NCBI RefSeq assembly: GCF_950023065.1
Contig: NC_088678.1
Span: 66,370,460 to 66,434,459, forward strand
Reading direction: 5' to 3'
From: Planococcus citri
Lineage: Eukaryota; Arthropoda; Insecta; Hemiptera; Pseudococcidae
DNA length: 64,000 bases
In this document: in pieces, positions 12,201 to 24,212 of the stretch
Layout: each line of letters begins with the position of its first letter
How positions within the stretch are numbered: position 1 is the first letter of the stretch
Translations under genes and position numbers: made by a program
Notes under the pieces: generated by a model
Told to the model about the DNA's origin: nothing
The model's input: only the letters and a program-made list of their open reading frames with translations
Database searches by the model: none

Positions 12201-13562
12201 CGCTGTTTTCATTGCTTTGCCTTATTCTGATCCGAAATCATCCATCGGAAGACAAATGGATTTCCAAAAAGGAACTTTCATTTATCCTTCAAGAAAGTAA
12301 CACAACAAATACAAAAAAAGTAAGTATAGGTACCTAATTAAATTTGCTCGTGGCAGTTGAGTAAAACAAAATATTTAAATTATACAGTCAATATTGTTTC
12401 ATTAGGTCACGACTTATTCAACTTACAAACGTATACTAACATTTGTCCCAATTTGGATGCTCTTCATGGTGAACTTTCTTTGTGGATGGGTTGTTACTAC
12501 AGTGTTGTCTAGCCTAGCCTTGTTTATTAAAGGTTACCTACATCTTCACCATATCAATTCTTGAAATATGAAATTGGTCAATTAATTAAACGAATTTCAT
12601 CGATCACAGACTGTACAGGGAAAAGTACTGAAGAAGTGGCGATCCTTTCTTCGGTTCCTGGCGCTCTTGGTATTTTGGCATCTGCATTGGGTGGTCCACT
12701 GATGGATTACTGGAAAAATAACAGCAGTATAGCCTTAACTCGGGTAAAACGATTGAATATAAATACCTATACGACTTCAAAAGTCAAAACCATAATTATT
12801 TTTATTCTATTTTTAAATCCTGTCTTCGCAGATGCACAAAATAATATTAGGTACAGCATTCATCAGTCAGATGTTTTTATTTATGACTCAGACATTCATT
12901 CAAGACCTGATAATGACAATCATAATTTTCGTTGCGATTCGATTATTCTTGCCATACATTTTAATCGTTATGCAGTAAGTTCAGAAGCAAACCATTCATT
13001 TGGTGATTCCTGTATCATATTAACACCTATGTACATATGAGAGTAGATATAAGATATACTTATTTTCTTATCTACATGTTCTCGGTATTTTACAGACTAA
13101 TCTCAATTAATATAGCACCAAACTATACTGGTCTTGTTGCGGGTTATACATCATTCTGGTTCGCATTAGGTCCGATTGCATCACAAACGGTAGCAAGTTT
13201 TATGACCAGCAAACATGTAAGCTTCTCGGGACAGATTGCATATTTTCTAGCACAGGGCTAACATACTCAGTCATTTTACCTCATTTTACTAAATCTTTCA
13301 GAAAATAGACGAATGGAATAACTATTTTCTACTAACGGCTGGAATTCTATTGCTTGGCACAATTCTATTCACATTGTACGGGTCTAGCGAACCTCAATCA
13401 TGGTCAATGTCACCCAATTTTGAAGGAAAAAAATCAAACTTGTCCAATGAAAACGTAAATACGAGTAGAAGGAGAACCTCTGAACCAGTAACTTCAATTC
13501 AATATACTCACAAACGAATAAATTATCGATTAGGACCCGTTTTTCAATCAGCAGCTAACTGA
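9264..13562 (+). CDS. SLC17-family transporter C (recent duplicate of B)
   Basis: Near-identical to B through nine exons and predicted to be 526 aa. Exons: 9264-9343, 9428-9605, 9678-9908, 9996-10170, 12189-12319, 12406-12532, 12610-12743, 12832-12974, 13096-13216, 13302-13562. It keeps the TM1 Arg (MRFNVNVAVIEM), WMPKSERGTL, GWPMVFYFTG and GSSEPQSWS. In TM7 it reads GWVVTTVL where B has GWVDTTVL. The C-terminal tail differs: small indels shift the frame after SNLSNENVN, so the protein runs about 27 residues further than B through sequence that is 3' UTR in B. Intron 4 is enlarged by an expanded P3 element. The exon 2 donor is the same weak GTTGGA as in B. AATAAA is at 13859-13864. Confidence 0.9.
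10242..12087. mobile_element. Expanded P3 element in intron 4 of C
   Basis: Left terminus CAGTATGACACAAAAGTAG at 10242, preceded by TA, in the same intron position as in B. The interior is about twice as long as in B. It holds forward AAACCGGTTCATT units up to about 10,930 and then a reverse-oriented series with at least three tandem copies of about 240 bp (about 11,040-11,730, unit landmark 'ctccaacttttaggtgattg'). The right inverted repeat stops near 12,087: the last 65-70 bp of the terminus plus some flank are deleted relative to B, so this copy can no longer move as a unit. Confidence 0.75.
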
Positions 13563-16177
13563 CGATCCTGATTGGCAATTTAGCACCATAATCGGAAATT
13601 CATGTCCACTACTGTTGATTATCTAGCAATTGAAAAACTGGCCCTTCATTAATTACAAGCTGTTCTAGACTCGAGTTATTGACCGATAGCAGCCGACACA
13701 AATATTCCCTCTTCACGTTGCACGAATGTAAAATTGCATTTATACTGTTTCATAACACCCGATGAATATTTATCAGGAAGAGAAATATGTGTTTACCAAA
13801 CCTAAAAACTGCTTAAAGGTATGTCTATGTTGTGTAATGATGTTGATAGCTACTCGTAAATAAACTGTTCATTCGGTTGGTTATTTTGGTATCGTCATAT
13901 TTTTTTCGTCTTTAACAAACCTATTTATTCTAACATGACAGTATTATAGTGGCATGCAGTGATAATTTTTTTAATAATTCAACTGTGTTAGTGAAAAAGT
14001 GCCCATAAGAAATGTCCTCGATGAAGCCGCACAGCCCACAGCCCACAGCAGAATCGAAAAATATATACATATAATTTCAACGAAGCATAACTCACGTTCA
14101 GTAAAGTATTGATTTGTATGTTGGTATTTATTTTCCAAACTTGCTAAATACCCATCTTGAGAATGCAAAAAAAATCAAAATTTCGAAGAATATTGCACGT
14201 TTTTCTGTGAAAATGTGAAACAGACCCCGATTTTAAGACTCTGATTTCGAGACCTTCCTAAATCTTCAATCCAAAACCCCGTAATTTCAAGGCATTAGTT
14301 CCAAAGCTAGGATTCCAAGACATGAAAATTGAAGCAAACAAAAAATAGACCTTTCGAAAAAAATTTGGTAGGTAGAATAATTTTCTGAGAGAGATAGGAA
14401 TGTGAAAATGTTTTCTCAAAACGACGACTTTTTCAAAAATAGTACTATCTTCTCTAAGACTCTGATTTTGAGGCTCCTATTTCAAGACTCCGATTTCAAG
14501 GTTCGACTCAAATTAGCTTCCAACTCAAAAAATAATTTTTCTTCTTAATTTTCTTCGAGTTATAAAATTGTTTTTGTAAAAATGACAATCCTTCTCAAAA
14601 AATTTCTGAGACTCCGATTTTTGAGGCCTCTATTTCAAGGCTTCGACTCAAATTAGCTTCCAACTCAAAAAATAGGTGTTTTTACAATTTTTTCTTTGAG
14701 TTATAAGATTTTGTTCGTAAAAATGACAATCCATTTTCAAAAAATTTTTGAGACTCCAATTTTTGAGTCCTCTATTTCAAGACCCCAGTTTCAAGGCTTC
14801 GACTCAAATTAGCTTCCAATTTAAAAAATAGTTTTTCTTTTCAGTTATCTTCAAGTTATAAAACTTTTTTCATCTATTTCAAAAAATGTCTAGGGCTCCG
14901 ATTTTGAGACCTCTATTTTAACACCCTGATTTCGAAGCTTCGACTCAAAATAGTAGCTTCCAACTCAAAAAATAATTTTTCTTTTCAATTTTCTTTGAGT
15001 CATGAATTTTTTTTTGTAAAAATGACGATCCTTTTTTAAAAATTTCCGAGACTCCGATTTTTGAGGCCCCTATTTCAAGACCCCAATTTTGAGCCCAAGA
15101 TTCCAAGGCTTCGTTTCAGCCTCTTCTCTCTCCCCTTCCCAATAATTTAGCCAACTAAGCATAAATAATAATTTTTTTTCAATGCATGTGAAACATTTTT
15201 CTACGAGTATTAATGACAATTTTTCTCCAAGAAATTACTTTCTTCAAAGCCTCGATTTAAAGACCACGGTTCGGAGACTCTGATTTCAAGTGTTCGTTTC
15301 GAGCTCCTAATTCAAATCCCGACTTCTAGTCCCTGATTGGAAAACCACGATTTCGAAGCCTCGATTTCAATACTCCGATTTCAAGTCTACCTGATTTCTG
15401 GACACCAATATTTCGAGGCTCGGATTTCAAAATCCCAATTTCGATACTCTGATCCGTGTGACACTGACTTTTGAAAACTTGAAATAATTCGTAATGTACA
15501 GGGAACAAAATCAAAAAAAATTGAAAATTTTAGTTGAATTGAATAAAAGACGATATCATATTCGAGAACTCTGAAAGGGTCTCAAAAATTCAATCCGCAT
15601 TTTGACCGGCAAATTTTTTGTTTTTTATTCACCGAAATAAATATAAATCAAAATTCTCGAAAAATAATTTCAACAACGTCATGACGTTACTGTTGCCTGT
15701 TGGAACATTAGAATTTTACGATGCATCGTATTAGAATCACAATTAATATGTTTACTACGAACTTAGACGTTGTTATTTGTACTGTTCGAGATAAATGATA
15801 GTGCCTGCTTTCATAAATAACTCATCACGGAAAACGGTAGGCTCACAGTACCAGGCAATACACATCCATCTAAATTTAATATCGCGTTTCGTCTAATTCA
15901 TTTCTTCTTGTCTCCAATCCACAAGAAAATTAACGAGCACTCGAGCAGTAATTTGAACTTTCGTCACAATGAAGGAAAAAAGGTAATATTAACTCGATAT
16001 TCAACACACTATGCCTTACTTATTTATAATCATTATTCAAAGAAATTACAACATATACTTATAATATTCATATTTATGTAATATAATTTCAAATTGTAGA
16101 ACAGCGTGAAACTCGACATACGAGTACAACTTGGTATTAAATGACGTATACCTAATCAAATTCCCATCATAAACATT
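13563..16177. other. C-D intergenic region
   Basis: No protein gene was recognised. After the C polyadenylation signal come the repeat shared with the window start (about 14,043-14,260), a tandem array (14,440-15,090), a region of short degenerate 'gatttcaagactccg' repeats (15,250-15,450) and AT-rich DNA. A possible 5' non-coding exon of D lies near 15,930-15,982: an ATGAAGGAAAAAAG short upstream ORF directly followed by GTAATATT. This is suggestive only. Confidence 0.5.
14440..15090. repeat. Tandem repeat, units about 140-165 bp
   Basis: Four to five imperfect direct copies share, in the same order, 'gactccgattttgaggc', 'ctatttcaag', 'ttcgactcaaattagcttc', 'aactcaaaaaata' and 'ttttcttcgagttataaa'. 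Copies begin near 14,460, 14,610, 14,750, 14,895 and 15,050 (partial). No coding potential is visible. Confidence 0.7.
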
Positions 16178-19100
16178 ATGGCAGCCATTAAAGAAGTAGC
16201 ATCTATTTTGCTCCCGAAAGCTCAAGATGATGAAAAATTGTAAGTAAAAAATTCATTAAGGATCAGCACTCTGACTCCTCAACTTTCAAGTTTTTCTTTC
16301 AACTACCTATCATCTTTTTTCAGGCAAAAATCGGTGGTAAAATTTCAAATAGGTATGGAAAAGCCTTCCTTAATCGTTTCCAAAAGATTTTTGGTAACTA
16401 TATTACTATTCTTATCAAATGCAAACATGGTCTTCGTGAAATACAACGTGAATATCGCAGTTATCGAGATGACATCCTCAAAATCAACCTTCGTGAATGA
16501 AAATCTTACTACGACACAGGTACGTACGAGTATAGGATCTGAATTCTGTACTGTTCAGTATCACAAAAAAATGATGCTCGTACTTCCATTAATAATGTGC
16601 AAATTTTGTTCAGCATGCAGAATTTCAATGGGATTCCATAGACACTGGATTAGCTCTGAGCATCTACTTCTACGGTAATCTATTATCGTTTTTGAGCGGA
16701 TTTATCATATCAAAGTTTGGAGGATGGATGAGCATGGCTGGATCGATGACCATCTCTAGTATCACAACATTTCTTCAACCAATCACTTTGAGTTACAGCT
16801 TTTATTTATTTTTGTTCTGTCGTTTTTTAACCGGAGTGTTCACAGTAAGTGCTTGTAATATTGGTAATTGATGATGAATACATCGTTCACTTATAATTTT
16901 ACCTGGTGGATTTAAAGGGCTTTGCCTATTCCGGCTTTACTGAGGCGTGTTCTCATTGGATGCCAAAAAGTGAAAGAGGAACTCTAATGTCAATTTGCTT
17001 CAATGGTTTTCACATTGCAACAGCAACGGTCCATCTTATTTGCGGAATTATAATATCTGAATGGGGATGGCCCATGGTTTTTTACATTACAGGTTGTACT
17101 AATCATCCATTTTAAAAACACTTGCTTTAAAAAACCATTCATCACTGATTGGCTTTATTAACGATAATTACAGGTATTGTCGGATCATTGATTTCAATAC
17201 TTTGTCTATTGCTGGTCAGCAATCATCCATCTGAAGACAAATGGATATCTAAGAAAGAACTTACATTCATTCTCAATGATATTGACACAAGTAGGACAGA
17301 AAAAGTAATTAAAATTGATGAAAGTCGCATTCTTTTTAGTCTGGCATATGACATTAGAAATAATTGCACTTCCCCCTCGCACCGATCCTCTGAGACAACT
17401 TTTTTCTTCAAGATGAACACATCCTAAGGAACAGTTTACTTACAGCAAACTTGCCAAAAAAAAATTGGCCTTACCTACCAACAAAATGGCGAACATTTTT
17501 ATTGGTCAACCAAAATCACGTACTTTGTTTTCTAACATTTTTTGAACTGCACAAAGCTACGAGTAGATTGAAAGAGCATAAAAAAATTTGTCACAAGCTA
17601 AAACTTCAAGCTCAAAAGAGCATTTTCTAGATTTTGGAAGAATTTTCAATATTCAAATTTAGGCCAAATAAAAAGTGAAAAAAAAATTTACCGAATTGTT
17701 CTAGAAAGCTGAAATTTTGGATGTATGCTATTTCTGACCTGCCAAATCGATTGGAACTGGTTCCAAACCTGTTTTGAGCAGTTCTGGAGCTTCCAGCGGC
17801 TCCAGCAGATTTGTTATACGTGAAATTTCTACATTTCATCAAACTGAGTTGGAAATCCGAAATTCACGCTGCACTCCAACTGGCAACTTAAACATGTTAT
17901 CAAGTCGACTGCTAGTGGGTTTAAGTCATTTTGGAACCTCCGGTAACTTTTTGAAAATTCTTGGAGGCTCCAGTAGATTTCTGAAACTTGAAATTTCTAC
18001 AAAAGTGAATTTTTGAAAAAATTCTGCTTTTTGAAAAATGCCAAAAAGTTTCAAAAATCTGCTGAGAGACTCCGCCAGTTTCCAAAAAGTCACTGGAGGC
18101 TCCAAAACGACTTGAAATCCACCTGCAGTCGACTTCATAGCATTGTGAAATTAGCTTGCAGTGTGAATTTCGGCTTCATAACTCCGTTTGATAAAATTCT
18201 GTGGAAATTTCAAATTTCAAAAATTTACTGGAGGCTCCAATAATTTTCAAAAAGTTTCCGGAGGCTCCAAAATGATTCAAGCCCACCAGCAGTCGACTTG
18301 ACAAAGTGTTCAAGTTGGAGTACAGCGTAAATTTCGGATTTCCAACTCCATTTGAAGACATTTTAGGAGAATTTCAAGTTTCATAATCTGCTGGAAGCTC
18401 CAGAACTGCTCAAAACGGTTTCCAACGGTTCCCAGTAGATTGGGCCGGTCAAAAATAGCGTATATCCTGAATTTCAGCTTTCCAGGTCAATTTGGTAAAC
18501 TTTTGATTTTTATTTCTTGTTCGTGCCGGACTACTTGCTAACAAAGATCAATCAGCAAGACACACTACAGAAAGTACTTTTACTCCTTATATACATAGGT
18601 TAAAGCTCATCCACACAAACATATACTAAGATCCACGCCAGTTCGGATGTTTTGCATAATGAATATTCTTTTGAGCTGGACCAGTAGCACCGTGGTGACC
18701 AGCTTGCCTTTGTTCATAAAAGGTGAAGTATTAATCACAATAATGTTATGACTTGAAACATGCGGATTTGATCGATAGAATAAAAATTAATGTAATCAAA
18801 ATTGCAGATTCCACGGGAAGAAATACCAAAGAAGTAGCATTTATTTCTTCGCTGCCTAATTTTCTCGGTATTCTGGTATCTACGGTAAGTGGACCATTGA
18901 TGGATTACTGGAAAAATCACAGCAATATCACCCAAACCAGGGTAAATAAAATTATTTAAATCAAAACCAGGAACCACATAATGTACACTTACATATTGTA
19001 CAGAATTCTTTTTTTAACAGATGCATAAGATAATGATAGGAATAGCATTAACCAGTGAGCTGATTCTATTTGTTAGTCTGACATTTGTTCGAGATCTCAT

Positions 19101-20194
19101 AACGACGATGGTCATTTTCGTCCTGATTGGGTTATTCCTTCCTTACATCTTTTTAGTTCTACAGTAGGTCAAACACAAGATCTGATTCCTCAATCTCGTA
19201 GCACATGAAATGACTGATTTATGTACTGTGTAGTAGATAATGCTTCATTATTTTTTCAGATTGATCCTCACCAATATGGTACCGAATCATACTGGTCTCA
19301 TTTCGGGTTATATGTCATTCTGGAACTCAATGAGTCCAATAGCAGCCCAAACAGTGTTAGGTTTTATGACTCCTAATCACGTAAGCTTTCTATGTCAGCA
19401 CAGAGATATCATATAGAGTTACAAGAGTAATCAATACCCCAATTAAAATACATGGATCAAAAGGGCAGGCAAAAATGCATCATAAGCCAAAACTTGAATG
19501 CTCAAGTGCATTTTTTGATTTTTGGTGAAATTTTGAAAAAAAAAATTAGTAGATAACTAAGTACAAAAAATGTGAAAAAAATCAAAATTTTACCACATTG
19601 ATCTAGAAAGCTGAAATTTAGTATCTGCCCTATTTTTGACTCTTCGAATTGATCGCTACTGGTTTCGAACCGTTTTGAGTAGTTTTGGAGCCACCAACCG
19701 ATTATTGAATGTAAAAAATTTTCAAATGCCTACAGTCGATTTGAGGAACTTTCTAGCCGTTCTGAAGCCTTCAATCTTCAAAAATTTTTGATTTTTCAAG
19801 AAAATATCTAGCCCTGTAATTTTCAAAAATTCACCAAAAATCAAAAAATGCACTACAGCATCGAAAATTTTGGCTTTGATGTATTTTTGTAGGTATGTTC
19901 TTCCAGTTTAGCTTTGTCTGGTTCAAAAATTGCATTACTATAGTGAAAATATACCTCCCTAGTTAGTTTTTTGAGTCAAGACAATACCTAATTTGGATTT
20001 TGGTTTTCCAGGCAATGAACGAATGGGATAACTATTTTCTGCTGACAGCTGGGATTTTATTACTTGGAACGATTCTGTTCACTTTGTACGGATCCAGTGA
20101 ACCTCAATCGTGGTCATTATCGCCCAATTTCGAAAATAAATCGAAACCACTGAATAAAGACGAAGTAGAATCACTAACCAACAACTTCGACTAA
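16178..20194 (+). CDS. SLC17-family transporter D
   Basis: Predicted 499 aa. Exons: 16178-16239, 16324-16519, 16614-16844, 16918-17092, 17174-17304, 18599-18722, 18808-18941, 19021-19163, 19260-19380, 20012-20194. Same exon phases as B/C, but clearly diverged protein. Marks include SKRFLVTILLFLSNAN at TM1, WMPKSERGTL before TM5, GWPMVFYITG, HPSEDKWIS, NMVPNHTGL, EWDNYFLLTAG and GSSEPQSWS near the end. The TM1 Arg is Lys60 here (VKYNVNIAVIEM), a conservative change at the substrate-facing position. The ATG at 16178 is the only in-frame Met that fits the exon 1 length of the paralogues. Introns 5 and 9 have taken up repeat DNA (P1 element; GGCTCC-type fragment). The terminal exon is the closest match to remnant A. 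Confidence 0.88.
17339..18531. mobile_element. P1 element in intron 5 of D
   Basis: Begins GTCTGGCATATGAC at 17339 after TA and ends GTGCCGGAC at 18531 before TA. The internal GGCTCC blocks switch orientation near 18,000. The right inner part near the terminus is shortened (no poly-G tract or CATATG), so the element is eroded. Confidence 0.7.
19440..19965. repeat. P1-like internal repeat fragment in intron 9 of D
   Basis: Carries the same internal blocks as P1 elements (the 'gatcaaaagggcagg' start, the 'gatttttggtgaa' block, the 'tgatctagaaagctgaaattta' block, then an inverted 'caccaaaaatcaaaaaatgcac'). Typical P1 termini were not found, so this is an internal deletion product or a related family. 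Confidence 0.5.
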
Positions 20195-21079
20195 TTTATG
20201 TGGTTTTTGGATGAACTGATGAGCAGTCTTCACCTAGCATCAACAATATCACGGAAGCAATGAATTTTTTCATCAAAAGCGGATCTAGATAAAATATTCT
20301 GCCAGAAATCATACCGAAATTCCATTTATTTTTTCTTCAGTATCCACCAGTCTTTTATCTTATTCGTTGTAGATACAGAGAAAAACCGGATTATGATTCT
20401 ACATATAAAAAATATATAATGAATGGATTCGTTTTTTTTGTATCAATCATTTTCAGGAGATTTCATATTTAGGTAGGTAAATTGCAGGAATTTTATGATG
20501 ATGCAGACCCAGGAAATAGAGAATTTGAGCAAAGGGTGTAATTTTTGACGACTTCAGCGTCACTATATAAATTAAGAGAATGTTTTTCTGAATTTTAGAC
20601 ACTTTATAATGTCGTTTGAAATTTTCAAAACCGATTCAAGGACACCATCAAGGTAAAAAAAATTTAAAAATGGAGGTCATTGCCCTCATGTACTTCAACC
20701 TCCATAATAAGTTCCAAGCCAATCTCTTTAAAATTATGTGAAACCCAACACAATTTTTTTTTTTACTAAACACACGAAAGAAGCAACTCTATCACCTATT
20801 TCATGAATACTACATTGAAATTATGCTCGCAAATCACCAACGTTTAATTTCTCAGGCGAAAAGTAAACATTGATAACAATTATTTATCTCTCAGATTAAC
20901 ATTTCCACATAAAAATTTTAAAAAACGTAATTTAACTAACTCCTACTTTGATCTATTCTCACGATGATATCAGTAATATTTCAAATTGCACCGCGAATTA
21001 GATAAACAGTATAATCAAAGTGAAGGTGCTGTGTGGTGTGCTATTTACTCGTATTAAGCCAAAAATAAAAATATTCAAC
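20195..21079. other. D-E intergenic region
   Basis: About 0.9 kb of AT-rich DNA with no recognisable gene or repeat structure. It must hold the 3' end of D and the promoter of E. No AATAAA was found close to the D stop; ATAAAA-type variants occur at about 20,290. Confidence 0.45.
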
Positions 21080-24000
21080 ATGAATAACACAGCAGACAAT
21101 CAAGATACATCCAATAAACTTCTGGACAATCAGAAGGATGAAAAAATGTAGGTATTATGTTATTCAATACTTGTATTGATAACTCAAACGCATATTTTGA
21201 AAAAGTAATGCAAATATCTAATTTTTACCTAACCTTTTCTCAACAGGCCACCATCACAAACGAGCACACCTAAGCCCTCATTATTGTTCTCGAAACGATT
21301 TTTCATCACAATTTTATTGTTTTTCTCCAATATAAGTATGATTCTGATAGAACACAATATCAATATCAATATCATCGAAATGACATCACCCAAACAAATC
21401 AAGAATGGAGATCTCAACGAAACGCAAGTAAGCCCCACTCGAATCATTGATAGGTACCTTCACTTTCACTAAAGAATATCCCACAATCTGATTTGTTTTT
21501 CAGCCACCAGAATTTCCCTGGGATCCCGCAAGAAGGGGAGTGGTGCTGAGCGTTTCTGCATACGGAAGACTGTTATCATTTCTGAGTGGACCTTTGATAT
21601 CGAAGCTAGGAGGGGCGACAACGTGGGGTCTTTCTATGATGGCTGCTGGAATAACAACGTTACTTCAACCAATCAGTCTGCGATATGATTTTTTTGCATT
21701 TCTAGCTTGTCGTTTTCTAATTGGAGCATTCGATGTAAGAATACCCTAAAGTACATACATTCAAACTGATAATATTATGCAAATATGAAAAAATTCAATA
21801 ATGGATGCAAATTCGAATTCATTAACAGAGCTTTTACAACGCAAGTGCTTTGGAAGCATGTTCACGATGGATACCAAAATGTGAAAGAGGAACCTTGATA
21901 TCCGTCAGTGTAAATGGAGTATACGTTGGTATTGCAATCGCATATCCCATATGTGGACTCATAATATCTGAGTTAGGATGGGCTGCAGTGTTTTATCTCC
22001 TAGGTAAGAATTATTCCATACTTCTGTTATTTTGCAAACAAATCATGGTTCTTCGTTCTTCTCAGTTAGCCTATTTGCCTACCCTAATAATATTTCAGGT
22101 GGTATTTGCGTGATCATGTCGTTACTTTGCTTGATCTTGATACGAAATCAGCCTTCTGAGGATAAGTGGATCTCAAAAAAAGAACTGGCATATATTTTGA
22201 AGGAAACCGACACTGTGTGCCCAAAAAAGGTAACATCACTCTCCATAAAATTACACCATGAAGCAAACAAATTATCTCAATATTATTTTATTCTTCTTCA
22301 AGGACATCACTCGTCCTTACAGAACAATCCTTTCATCTCCCCCAATTTGGGCACTCTGCACAGGATATTTTGTTAATGGCTGGGTAGTCATGATGTTGCT
22401 GGCTGGATTACCTTTGCTTATAAAAGGTTAGTGACTCTGACAGACGCAATAAGATGATAACACTGTTGATTGATTCAATATCGATATGAATCCCATCTCA
22501 TGCTATAATTTCAGACTTGACAAATAAAGAAACCAAAGAAGTAGCCATCATCTCTTCCATTCCAAGTATTTTGGGGATTTTTATATCTTTAGCTGCTGGT
22601 ACAATAATGGATTATTGGAAAAACAACAGTAGCATTTCGTTGACTCGAGTAAAATGAACAAATTTCTTTTTTAAAAAAAATCATTATTAGCACATAAAAA
22701 TTTGAGAAAAATTTTCAATTTTCACAGATGCATAAAATCTTAATCGGAGTTTCGTACGCAAGTCAAATGTTTCTATTCGTAGCTTTAACATTTGTCAGTA
22801 ATTTGACCACAATTATGATCTTGTTCGTTCTCATTCGAGCATTCCTGCCTTTTGGTTTCCTGATTCTAAGGTAATAAGTATAGTACCATTGAATTTATTT
22901 ATTGTACTTCCTCACAAGAGAACCTTTTCGAATTTATACTCGATGTGATTTTAACGAAACCAGGCCGGATCGAAAGAGCATGTTTTAAAACCCTTGGAAC
23001 CAAAATTTCAGGAGCTCAAGTTCGTTTTTGGATTTTTGGTGAATTTTCAAAAAAACGTCCAAAAATTTAGAAAAGCTGTTCAGGTTCGATTTTCAGGCTT
23101 CTTCATGAAAATGATTTTTTTTTTTTTTAGCAAAGTAAACCATTTAGTGAATGATTTCTTCAATTCAATTCCCACTCATCAACAAACGGTAGTTTTGAGC
23201 CATTTTGAAGCCTCCAGTGATTTTTCAATTTTCTCTCAGACCTTTCAAATCGCTCTGGAAGGACCAAAATGAACTTTAACACGATATACGAGTACCTTAG
23301 GTCGATGCGTATTGGGCACCCCCTCAACTGTTTTTATTACGTTCATTCCATGAACAATTTACAATTTGGTCAAAATTCAACTTTCGAATGGAATTTCACG
23401 ATAATCTCCTAAAACGGTCGAGAGGGGGCCCTTTGCCCAACAAGCACCGACCAAAGGTATAAATGGTCAATTTTTGGCCCCTCCAGAAAGATTTGAAACT
23501 TGTAGGGTACGTTATAAAATCGCTGGAGGCTCCAGAATGACCCAAAACTTGCAGTTGTTGAATTGAATGAATTATCAGAATGGTTCACTTTGTTCGAAAA
23601 AAAAATATATATTTCATAAAACTCAAATTTTAAAAAATCACTGTTGAAAATTTTTTTCTTGAATGTTTTAAATTTTTAAAAATTCTCCAAAATTGTGCGT
23701 AAAAATTTAATTTTGCACGTGCTCTTTCGATGCAGCACCGTGCCATTCAAATCAGAGAGTGTGAGTTTTAAAAAATGTTCCTTTGTCAGCAACCACTCGA
23801 ATTGTTTGTTTTCAGACTAATCTCAGTAAGTATAACACCAAATCACACCGGTATCACAGCAAGTATCGTGATGTCTTTCTTTTCATTGAGTAAAATAGCC
23901 AATCAAATGGTGGTCGGTTTCTTGACATATGATCACGTAAGTTCAAGTAGATAACATACCTTATTTGCGATTAATTTCTACTTAAAAATTATCAATATTA

Positions 24001-24212
24001 AATAATGCACCAATTTTTTTAAATAATCCCTCACATAGACTGCAGAGGAATGGAACCAATGTTTCATTTTGACAGCTGGTCTTCTGATATGTGGCGCCAT
24101 TGCATTTGTTTTATACGGATCCAGTGAAGCTCAATCGTGGTCTTTGGCATCGAATCTTCAAAAGCAACCCCAAACGTCTGATGAAAGCGAACTGGAGTTC
24201 ATCAAAAAATAA
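21080..24212 (+). CDS. SLC17-family transporter E, Glu at the TM1 Arg site
   Basis: Predicted 493 aa. Exons: 21080-21147, 21247-21427, 21504-21734, 21829-22003, 22099-22229, 22303-22426, 22515-22648, 22728-22870, 23816-23936, 24039-24212. Family marks: SKRFFITILLFFSN, WIPKCERGTL before TM5, GWAAVFYLLG, NQPSEDKWIS, ITPNHTGI, EWNQCFILTAG, and GSSEAQSWS near the C-terminus. The most divergent intact copy: TM1 reads IEHNININIIEM, so the usual Arg is Glu58, a charge reversal at the position that contacts anionic substrate in VGLUT/sialin. All splice sites are canonical and the frame is fully open, so it does not look like a dead gene; a different substrate, altered coupling, or early loss of function are all possible. 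Intron 8 is lengthened by repeat DNA. Confidence 0.88.
22965..23745. repeat. P1-related repeat in intron 8 of E
   Basis: Starts 'gccggatcgaaagagcatg' and ends with the inverted 'cgtgctctttcgatgcagcac', with GGCTCCAG-type blocks inside (about 23,210 and 23,525). It appears to be a diverged foldback relative of P1; no clear target duplication was seen. Confidence 0.5.
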
